A stretch of 64,000 nt of DNA. Origin: CALVLD01 sp964467585 (lineage in GTDB: Bacteria; Bacillota; Clostridia; Christensenellales; CAG-138). Both the position numbers and the translations under genes were made by a program. Positions 17,041 to 24,217 of the stretch are shown piece after piece; within the stretch, counting starts at the first letter, position 1; each line of letters opens with the position of its first letter. The notes below the pieces were generated by a model, which was not told the origin of the DNA, did no database searches, and worked only from the letters and a program-made list of their open reading frames with translations. The stretch spans positions 1-64,000 of the forward strand of contig CAYXRF010000001.1 of NCBI GenBank assembly GCA_964467585.1, in the 5' to 3' direction.

Positions 17041-17556
17041 TTATAACTCATCTTGACTATTCAAACAATACATTGCCCAATATTCATCCATCGCGGCAAA
17101 GGTCGTATGTCGGCTGTCGGGGGATATTGTGAAAAGACGTGTGTCGGCGCACGCCCGCACGTCATTAAGAAACGGATTACTCATAGGCTTTATACAGGCA
17201 ACAACGTTTTGACTGCGCCGCAGAAGCTCAAGCGCCGCGCAGCAAAAATCGGGAGAGCAAAGCTCCAGCCATCCAAGCTCATCCATAATAATGTCGCTTG
17301 AGCTTGAAAGCGTGGAGATACGCAGCGCCGCCTCGTCAAATGCGGGCTTAAAACACGTCATGCCGCCGCCGTTCCAAACGGCAAGCGTAAGCGACGAATG
17401 CTCGGGCTCGTCAAGCATTCTGAAAAGAATGTGCGGAACCGAGTCAATCGTCCGCTTGTTGGTAACAAAGCCATGCGTTATACCGTATTTTGTGGCAAGA
17501 AGCGATGCGGCGGTGCTTTTGCCCGCTCCCGGCGCTCCCGTGATAAGTACGTTCAT
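17041..17556 (-). CDS. THEP1-like P-loop NTPase
   Basis: A 171-residue nucleoside-triphosphatase of the NTPase_1/THEP1 group. The P-loop GAPGAGKST is at residues 7-15, the Walker B region is IIMDELGWLEL near 90, and VVACIKPMSNPFLNDVR follows as in the family. Its cellular role is not established. The start is set at the Met before NVLITGAPG, because a consensus minus-strand promoter lies immediately upstream and a longer frame to 18012 would run through that promoter. The ATG sits at the predicted transcription start, so the mRNA may be leaderless. Sirtuin follows in the same direction. Confidence 0.75.
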   Translation of the reverse strand: MNVLITGAPGAGKSTAASLLATKYGITHGFVTNKRTIDSVPHILFRMLDEPEHSSLTLAVWNGGGMTCFKPAFDEAALRISTLSSSSDIIMDELGWLELCSPDFCCAALELLRRSQNVVACIKPMSNPFLNDVRACADTRLFTISPDSRHTTFAAMDEYWAMYCLNSQDEL

Positions 17557-17562
17557 GGCTTG

Positions 17563-17591
17563 ATGATAAACTCGAAAATCAGTATTGTCAA
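17563..17591 (-). promoter_or_regulatory. Promoter of THEP1-sirtuin unit, leaderless geometry
   Basis: On the minus strand TTGACA and TATCAT are 17 bases apart. Only six bases separate the -10 element from the ATG at 17556, so transcription should start at or next to the start codon. Confidence 0.72.
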
Positions 17592-17622
17592 TCGCAAAAA
17601 ATGTTAAGTTTGTGTGAAAACA

Positions 17623-17651
17623 TTGATATGCACCGTGCAAAAGGATATAAT
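17623..17651 (+). promoter_or_regulatory. Promoter of the GT-C-like membrane protein
   Basis: TTGATA and TATAAT are 17 bases apart. The predicted transcript begins near 17658, which excludes the in-frame GTG at 17614 as the start and favours the GTG at 17683. Confidence 0.7.
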
Positions 17652-17682
17652 TGCGCTTGGAGAAAAATGGGAGATAACGAAT

Positions 17683-19236
17683 GTGGATGTAATACGCAGA
17701 GCCTCCGCAGGAGCGACGGCGGCGTTTGCGGCAGCCGTAATGGTAAGCATATTTGTGTTTGACAAGGCGAAGCCGATGTGGGGCAGCGTCTTTGTTTGCG
17801 CAATGATTGTTTTGATACTGATATTTGTATGCATTCGCAGGCAAAAGTATGATCCGTGCAAAAACGGCAATGCTCACGCCCGCGCAGACGTTGGAGACAA
17901 ACGCTTTCGCAGGATAATTATTGTGCTTGCGGCAGCATATTTTGGGCTTGCCGCGGTTATTTCGCTTTTTATGCGTTACTCGCCCGTTTGGGATATGAAC
18001 GCGCTTTATCACGGGGCGATAAGCTGGGGCACGGGCGCGGGCCTTACCTCAAGCTCGGATGCAACATTCCAAGCCCAAACCTATTTTTACTATTTTCCAA
18101 ACAATCTGGGCGGCACCGCGTTTATGGCGCTGTGGTTTGCGCTTTGTTCACTGCTCGGTATAAGCGATTTTCTTCTTTGCGGTTTTATTGTCTGTGCGGC
18201 GGGGTGTGCACTGACATTCGCCTGCACGGGGCTTATGGCGCTTGAGCTTGGCGGAAGACGTGCGGCAACCGCTTCAATGCTGCTTTACTTTGCAACGCTC
18301 CCAATTTTATTTGCGGCGCATATGTTCTACACGGATTTTCTTTCAATGCCGTTTGGGGCGGCGGGCGCGCTTATGCTGCTGTACGAGGATTCGGCGCAGG
18401 GCGCAACAAAAAAGCTCACCTACCTAATTCTTTCATGCGGGCTGACAGCGATAGGCGTCGCCATAAAAGCGACTGTCGGAATAGTCGCCGTTGCGGGTCT
18501 GCTGTGTCTTATTATGAAAAAGGATTGGAAGCTGCTTGCGGCGTTCGCGGGGGTATCCGCCGCCGCAATGGCGATTGTTTTTTTGATACTCAACGTGGCG
18601 GTATATCCCTCTCAGCTTGACAGAAGCACAGCCAAGGAGATGAACACACCGACTTTGCATTGGATAATGATGGGACTTAATGAAAAATATGACGGTGCGT
18701 ACAATGCTGAGGATTATAAATTTACGCGTTCATTTACAAACACTGATGAACGCAGCGCCGCCGTTCAAAAAGAGATTGCAAGCCGCGTCGACACGTTGGG
18801 GTTAAGCGGACTGCTAAGGCTTGCGGCAAAAAAGCTGGGCGGCGAATTTGGGGACGGCACTGCTTCCGTAGGTGATTTTATGCCCGCTCCGGAAGCCAAC
18901 GATGATGGCGGCACCGAATATTCAATCAAACTTGCAATATACAGCTTTATCAACAAAGACGGCAAATACTATAACGTATATGCAGCGCTTTCAAACGGGG
19001 CAAGGTACGCCGCGCTGATACTTACTGCCGTATGGGGGCTGACACTGCTGCTTCGCAAACAAACGGACGCAATGTCTCTTTTGCCGCTGCTGTGCTTTGC
19101 GGGCGTCGCACTTTTTCTTTGCTTCTGGGAGGCGAACGACCGTTATGTCGTCAACTGTCTGCCATTTATAACGGTTGCGGCAGGGATGGGAGCCGAGGGG
19201 CTTGCCTCCTGCTTTAAGCCACAGGCAAAAAAATGA
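17683..19236 (+). CDS. Polytopic membrane protein, GT-C/GT39-like
   Basis: A protein of 517 residues from the chosen GTG (GGGAG nine bases upstream, after the mapped promoter). About ten to twelve hydrophobic helices are visible. Residues around 75-150 (SPVWDMNALYHGAISW, then YFYYFPNNLGG) resemble the first extracytoplasmic loop of GT-C fold glycosyltransferases such as PMT/ArnT-type enzymes, where an acidic residue is catalytic. The C-terminal helices are separated from the rest by a soluble loop of about 110 residues. Substrate would be a polyprenyl-phosphate sugar. The gene stops one base from the end of the convergent GT2 gene. The family call is by pattern only. Confidence 0.55.
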   Translation: MDVIRRASAGATAAFAAAVMVSIFVFDKAKPMWGSVFVCAMIVLILIFVCIRRQKYDPCKNGNAHARADVGDKRFRRIIIVLAAAYFGLAAVISLFMRYSPVWDMNALYHGAISWGTGAGLTSSSDATFQAQTYFYYFPNNLGGTAFMALWFALCSLLGISDFLLCGFIVCAAGCALTFACTGLMALELGGRRAATASMLLYFATLPILFAAHMFYTDFLSMPFGAAGALMLLYEDSAQGATKKLTYLILSCGLTAIGVAIKATVGIVAVAGLLCLIMKKDWKLLAAFAGVSAAAMAIVFLILNVAVYPSQLDRSTAKEMNTPTLHWIMMGLNEKYDGAYNAEDYKFTRSFTNTDERSAAVQKEIASRVDTLGLSGLLRLAAKKLGGEFGDGTASVGDFMPAPEANDDGGTEYSIKLAIYSFINKDGKYYNVYAALSNGARYAALILTAVWGLTLLLRKQTDAMSLLPLLCFAGVALFLCFWEANDRYVVNCLPFITVAAGMGAEGLASCFKPQAKK

Positions 19237-19237
19237 A

Positions 19238-21016
19238 TCAGCTGTAAAAGGGATTCAGCTCGATCGCCCTCTTTACGGTTAGCGTTGGCGTGGGAATGAC
19301 GTTTGAAGGATCAAAATTGACGTTAAAATAACGATCCCCGGCAAGCAGCGTTTGCCTGTAAACATCATAGCAGCGCACCTGATTCTGTGTCGGAGCCACA
19401 TCATAGGTCATTGGAAGGGCATTCAACTTTGCTTTGGCAAACGGCGTGAACACGCTTCTCAACTGCCTTCGCTTCAGCCGCAGGCACAGCTCCGTATCCC
19501 AGCCGACATGGGTAAAGGACTCATCGAAAAGTCCCGCGTTAACAAAGCATTCCGCGTCAACCGCCATAAATGCTCCGCATACGGCAGTCACATTTCGCAT
19601 TAACGAGGTAAAGCAGCATTTTGTAAGGTCGCTCATGTCGTCCTGCGTGTTCAGATAGGTGCTTTCCGCCCATCCGCCAAGACCGACAACGGTTCCGCAG
19701 GAGTAGAGCCTGTCGTCCGGTGCTAAGAGCTTGCCGCCGCATACGGCAACACCGTCAAGCGTCAGCGGCTCAACAAGCCGTTCGATAAAATCGGGCGACA
19801 ATATTTCGCAGCATGGATCGATAAACAGATAAACGTCCGCCGCGCTGCCCACGGCGCCCTCGTTCGCAAGCCTCGGCAATGAAGCGAGAGTCGCCTTTGT
19901 GCGCACTATGGCGGCGGCATGGTTGCGCTTCAAAGCTTCCAAATAGTCGTTGAGAGAATCCTCGGTATCCTGCTTTGAACAAGCGGAAATAACAAGCTTA
20001 TAGTTTCTGTATGTCGCCTGCGTGTCAATCGATTCAACACATCTTTTCAAAAGGGAAAGATTTTTGGGATACGGTATAACAATTGTCACGGCGGTTCTGT
20101 CGGAAAGAGCAAACCTTATTTGCCTGCTGCCTAAAAAAAGACCCGTGGATACCTGCTCGACCCGTGCCGCGTCAACCGAGGGTATCGACATCGCGGCGAC
20201 AGAAGCCTCGGCAGCTTCTTCCGTTTCGCCCAGCAGCACCCTTGCAACATGTATGACAGACCGTGACGCCATAGCGCAGCGGCGAACATATTCACGGAAG
20301 TCATCACCTCCGCCGCCCAAAAAGCCACCCGCCGCGCCGTGAACGGAGGCTCGAACTATAAGCGGACGACCAACAAGGTCAAAACACATCTGACCCTCGG
20401 GAGAGTAATCGGGCTTAAAAAACGGGCGCGCACTGTATTGCTCATCGCCGTTGCCGCCAGTTGCACCGTTTGCATACACAACATCGTTATCGGCATACAC
20501 CATATCCGTGTCAACGTTTGCCGCAAGCTGCTGCACAAGTGAGAACAATGCGTTTGGCGCAAGCCTGTCTCCCGCTTCAAGACGCATGATAAAGCCGCCC
20601 TTCGCTTCCGTCTGCGCAGCGTCAAGCTGCTCGGCAACGCTTCCCACAATCTGTACCAAACGCATATGCGACATGTCCGCAAAACGGAGTATCCCCGTTT
20701 TTGAAAGTCCGAAGGCAACAATCAGCTCCCATTTGGCATACGTTTGCGCAACGACCGAAACAAGCGTTGCGTTAAGCTGAGTTTCATCTGCGTCCGAGCC
20801 TGCAATTATTATTGAAATGAGAGGACATTCAATTTCCGTCATCGGAAGCTGCACGCGCTGACGCTCAAGCTCCGCCTGTGCGGGCTTGTTTGCTGCCGTG
20901 TAATCCGCATATTGAGGATATTCGGGCAGAGGAGGCATGGGCTTCGGAGCGGCGTTTAACGTCAGCGCGACAGCATCCGCAGCAAGGGTAAATATATTTC
21001 TGTTCATACAAAACAT
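19238..21016 (-). CDS. Glycosyltransferase family 2, two-domain
   Basis: A 592-residue protein with two GT-A-like segments. The first (about 66-190) begins CPLISIIIAGSDADETQLNATL and contains VYADND near 170. The second (about 300-520) begins VTIVIPYPKNLSLLKRCVESI and contains YLFIDPCCEIL, plus the late motif FDESFTHVGWDTELCLRLK found in rhamnosyl- and related transferases. No membrane helices are seen, so it is probably cytosolic and acts on lipid-linked or protein-linked glycan. It is convergent with the polytopic GT-C-like gene, suggesting a shared glycan pathway. Donor and acceptor are not predictable. Confidence 0.8.
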   Translation of the reverse strand: MFCMNRNIFTLAADAVALTLNAAPKPMPPLPEYPQYADYTAANKPAQAELERQRVQLPMTEIECPLISIIIAGSDADETQLNATLVSVVAQTYAKWELIVAFGLSKTGILRFADMSHMRLVQIVGSVAEQLDAAQTEAKGGFIMRLEAGDRLAPNALFSLVQQLAANVDTDMVYADNDVVYANGATGGNGDEQYSARPFFKPDYSPEGQMCFDLVGRPLIVRASVHGAAGGFLGGGGDDFREYVRRCAMASRSVIHVARVLLGETEEAAEASVAAMSIPSVDAARVEQVSTGLFLGSRQIRFALSDRTAVTIVIPYPKNLSLLKRCVESIDTQATYRNYKLVISACSKQDTEDSLNDYLEALKRNHAAAIVRTKATLASLPRLANEGAVGSAADVYLFIDPCCEILSPDFIERLVEPLTLDGVAVCGGKLLAPDDRLYSCGTVVGLGGWAESTYLNTQDDMSDLTKCCFTSLMRNVTAVCGAFMAVDAECFVNAGLFDESFTHVGWDTELCLRLKRRQLRSVFTPFAKAKLNALPMTYDVAPTQNQVRCYDVYRQTLLAGDRYFNVNFDPSNVIPTPTLTVKRAIELNPFYS

Positions 21017-21067
21017 TGTTCCGCAAAGACGACAGAAATATTAAAAATTATATAGCCACAGGTCGTA

Positions 21068-21096
21068 TTGAAAAAGCACTTCGGTTGTGCTATGCT
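21068..21096 (+). promoter_or_regulatory. Promoter of lpd
   Basis: TTGAAA and TATGCT are 17 bases apart, about 45 bases before the lpd ATG. Confidence 0.6.
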
Positions 21097-21142
21097 TTTG
21101 AATGTAATAACGATAAAGTCGGTTAAAGGAGATTTTTTTCAC

Positions 21143-22546
21143 ATGAGCGCCTATGATTATGATATTGTTGTTCTCGGCGGAGGTCCGGGCGGGTATGTCG
21201 CTGCGATACGTGCGGCGCAATACGGCAAAAAGGTCGCCATAGTTGAAGCACGCGAGCTTGGCGGAACCTGTCTTAACCGTGGCTGCATCCCCACAAAGGC
21301 GCTGCTTCACTGCGCCGAGTCTTATGAAAACGCAACAAACGCATCTGCGTTTGGCGTTGCCGCAGAGAATGTCGGCTTTGACTATTCCGCTATGGCGGCG
21401 TACAAAGACGCGGTCGCCTCAAAGCTTCGTTCGGGGATAGCAGGGCTTGAAAAGGCATATGGCGTAAAGATTATTAACGGCTTTGGCACTCTGACGGACG
21501 CCCACACCATTAAAGCTGCAATGTGCGACGGAACAAGCGAAGCTGTCACTTTTGAAAATCTGATACTTGCAACAGGCTCGTCTCCCGCGCTGCCGCCTAT
21601 CGACGGCATAAGCGGCAAAAATATAGTTACGTCCGACGATGTGCTTTCAATGACACAGCTGCCCGAAAGCTTTGTGATAATCGGCGGCGGAGTTATCGGG
21701 ATAGAGTTCGCAACGCTTTTTGCCACGCTTGGAAGGTCTGTTACGGTTATCGAGATGATGCCGTCAATTTTGCCCGGAGCCGACGCGGATATTGTCCGCA
21801 CTGCTCTGCGCGTGCTCAAAAAGAAAAAGGTTGCTGTGGTCAACAACGCAAAGGTTACACGTCTTGAGGGCGGGGACACCGTCACAGTTACATACGAGCT
21901 TAACGGGGCTGAAAAAACAGCTGCGGGCGCCTGCTGTGTCGTTAGCGTCGGCAGACGCGCCATGACGCGTGACATAGGCTTGGATACCGTCGGTATTGAA
22001 ATGAACCGTGCGTTTGTAAGCATCGATTCCCACTGCAGAACAAATGTCCCAAACATTTTTGCAATTGGCGACATAACGGGCAAAATTCAGCTTGCGCATG
22101 TCGCGTCTGCGCAGGGACTTGTCGCCGCCGCAAATGCTGCCGATCATGATGAAATTATGGACTATTCCGTTGTTCCCTCCTGCATATATACAAATCCTGA
22201 GATTGCCTTTGTTGGATTGTCGGAGGATAAGGCGAAGGAGCAGGGGATCGAGTATAGAGTCGGCACATTCAATGTTGCCGGCAATGGCAGAGCTATGGTA
22301 ATGGGCGAGAATATCGGCGTTGCCAAGCTTATATCCGAGGCAAACACAGGCAAACTCATCGGAGCACAGCTTATGTGTCCCCGCGCAACCGACATGATTG
22401 CCGAGCTTGCCGCCGTTATGAAGCTTGGCGGCACGGTTAAGGACGTTGCGGATACCATCCATCCGCATCCTACCGTAAGCGAGGTCATTATGGAGGCCGC
22501 GCACGATTGGGAAGGGCTTTGCTGTCACGCGATGCCCAAAAAGTGA
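21143..22546 (+). CDS. lpd: Dihydrolipoamide dehydrogenase
   Basis: A 467-residue flavoprotein that reoxidises dihydrolipoyl groups with NAD. The FAD motif GGGPGGYVAA starts at residue 12, the redox disulfide is C43/C48 in GGTCLNRGCIPTK, the NAD motif IIGGGVIGIEFA is near 175, and the C-terminal active-site His-Glu pair is in HPHPTVSE. The start is the ATG at 21143 because the promoter lies at 21068-21096 and an AAAGGAG motif precedes it. The gene stands alone here: no lipoyl-carrier, glycine-cleavage or 2-oxoacid dehydrogenase genes are nearby, so its partner complex is elsewhere. Confidence 0.93.
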   Translation: MSAYDYDIVVLGGGPGGYVAAIRAAQYGKKVAIVEARELGGTCLNRGCIPTKALLHCAESYENATNASAFGVAAENVGFDYSAMAAYKDAVASKLRSGIAGLEKAYGVKIINGFGTLTDAHTIKAAMCDGTSEAVTFENLILATGSSPALPPIDGISGKNIVTSDDVLSMTQLPESFVIIGGGVIGIEFATLFATLGRSVTVIEMMPSILPGADADIVRTALRVLKKKKVAVVNNAKVTRLEGGDTVTVTYELNGAEKTAAGACCVVSVGRRAMTRDIGLDTVGIEMNRAFVSIDSHCRTNVPNIFAIGDITGKIQLAHVASAQGLVAAANAADHDEIMDYSVVPSCIYTNPEIAFVGLSEDKAKEQGIEYRVGTFNVAGNGRAMVMGENIGVAKLISEANTGKLIGAQLMCPRATDMIAELAAVMKLGGTVKDVADTIHPHPTVSEVIMEAAHDWEGLCCHAMPKK

Positions 22547-22606
22547 CGCTTTGATTCTTTGCAATTTGCTGCAGGATGAGAACGACATAAAATTTCACGC
22601 GTGTTG

Positions 22607-22636
22607 TTGACATTTTGGACACGCTTGTGTGATAAT
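22607..22636 (+). promoter_or_regulatory. Promoter of the ArsR-type regulator gene
   Basis: TTGACA and GATAAT are 18 bases apart, 60 bases before the ATG; a TTGGAGG ribosome-binding site follows. Confidence 0.6.
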
Positions 22637-22695
22637 GCATTATCGGGGTCGGCTTTCCGCTTGTTTGCGGTCGGTCGTCCGTTTGGAGGATTAAA

Positions 22696-23799
22696 ATGCA
22701 GATAACAGACCACATCAACCCCATTGTTGAAGCTATGACCTATTTTTTCCAAAGAGTCAACGGAAAGCGTTGTCGGGACCAGATAGAGAGATATGCGAGC
22801 AACATTGTCAACAGCGACGCCATAATCAACGAGCTGACGCCGCTTTGCAGGCTTGAAAGCATTTTGTATGAGCAGCTTGACGTCAAAGATGACAGGCTGA
22901 CCGCTTTTTTCACAAACTATCAGGGAATATACGGCGGCGTATACGGAAAGTGCCTTGCCGCTATGGTTATGGGCTTCGACGCTGAGGAAAAGGGGCTTTC
23001 AAGCTTTGAAGGCAGTGTTGACGAATATTCGCAAAAGCTTCACGCGCTTAACAATGCGCAGCGCATACACAGCATTGCGTTTGAATTTTCAGAGTTTATT
23101 GAGGATGTGGACTGCATAGAGGGTTCTATGGACTATCTGCTTAAGCTGCTTGATATTGTTCCCATGTCGGCACAGGATAAATGGAGCGTGCTTGACTGTC
23201 TCAACCATTTTGACGAATATGTGGACGAGCTGGCGGATCTGTTGGGCGGTGCGGTCAAGCTGATAGAGGCTAACCAAAGCCTATACGTCCCGCTGCTTGA
23301 GTCATTGCTTAAGTATTTTCATTCCATTCCGCAGCAAAATGCCGAGAGCCACTTTGAAGAACTGTATTCCATACAGATAGGGCAGCGAAAGATTGAACGC
23401 GTATGCCCGCTTCTGTTTCATATGAACAGCATGGTTATTCTGTATGCGGACGATGTTTCGCAGGCGGTGACGGTATTCATGGGCGTATGCTTCAGAGAGA
23501 TGCTTCGCCTTCAAAAAATCCGTGTGAATCCTGTTGATATCAGCCAAGCGGTTAAGGCAATTTCAGACCCGAAAAGGCTTGAAATATTGCGCAGCATGAG
23601 GGATGAGCCGCAATATGGGCAGGAGCTTTCCGAAAAATTCGGGCTGACCGCAACCACGATGCACTATCATCTTAACCGTCTGCTTACCACGGGGCTTGTT
23701 ACCTGCGATGTTGACGGCTATCGTTCCTATTACAGAATGGATAAAAAAAGCGTTGAGATGCTGATTGAAAAGCTTAACCGCTATCTGCTTGACCGCTAA
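22696..23799 (+). CDS. ArsR-type winged-helix transcriptional regulator with long N-terminal domain
   Basis: A 367-residue protein. The C-terminal 75 residues are an ArsR-family winged helix: ISDPKRLEILRSMRDEPQYG, then ELSEKFGLTATTMHYHLNRL, then a wing ending in SYYRMDK. The first 290 residues are helical, acidic and unrecognised; similar long N-termini occur in other clostridial ArsR-type proteins of unknown ligand. It is monocistronic, downstream of lpd in the same direction but with its own promoter. No metal-binding Cys pair is visible in the DNA-binding domain, so it is unlikely to be a classical metal sensor. Confidence 0.72.
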   Translation: MQITDHINPIVEAMTYFFQRVNGKRCRDQIERYASNIVNSDAIINELTPLCRLESILYEQLDVKDDRLTAFFTNYQGIYGGVYGKCLAAMVMGFDAEEKGLSSFEGSVDEYSQKLHALNNAQRIHSIAFEFSEFIEDVDCIEGSMDYLLKLLDIVPMSAQDKWSVLDCLNHFDEYVDELADLLGGAVKLIEANQSLYVPLLESLLKYFHSIPQQNAESHFEELYSIQIGQRKIERVCPLLFHMNSMVILYADDVSQAVTVFMGVCFREMLRLQKIRVNPVDISQAVKAISDPKRLEILRSMRDEPQYGQELSEKFGLTATTMHYHLNRLLTTGLVTCDVDGYRSYYRMDKKSVEMLIEKLNRYLLDR

Positions 23800-24217
23800 G
23801 CCGCGCAAAAAAACGCACGCTTATAAAAGATGCACATAAAAACAGCATAATACTTTCGCCGGCGCCTGCGGAACGGATGATTTCCGCAGGCACAGTGCGG
23901 CGCACCAACGGTACGCATAAGGCATACAACCACTGATTGCAAACAAAAAAACATAAATGATACTTACAATTTGCGAACAGGCGACACGTCTTTGCGTGCG
24001 CTATATAATATGCACAATTTTGACGTTTTTGTGGCAAACAGGGCTTGCAATAATATCCAATACATGATATCATCATCTCATAAACATATTTGAAATGCTT
24101 CGGAACATAACCTGCCCGCCGAACGGGATCGGGTGAGCTGTGTTTTGCGGCAGCAAGGCTATGTTTATAAACAACTCGGCGGATATTGTTCGCCAAAGAA
24201 ATAAGAGGAGGTCTATC
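23800..24217. other. Intergenic region with a strong hairpin
   Basis: The 418 bases before the subtilase gene contain a perfect 10-bp stem, GCCTGCGGAA/TTCCGCAGGC, with an 8-base loop (23864-23891) but no T-run, plus a possible promoter (GCGACA at 23981, 17 bases, TATAAT at 24004-24009). No gene is supported here. The hairpin may end the regulator transcript or be a small repeat element. Confidence 0.45.

Noticed and set aside
17041..18012. A 323-residue minus-strand frame covering the THEP1-like gene
   Set aside because: Its first 150 residues run through two promoters and the start of the divergent membrane protein gene and have the composition of an antisense frame. Only the last 171 residues match a family.
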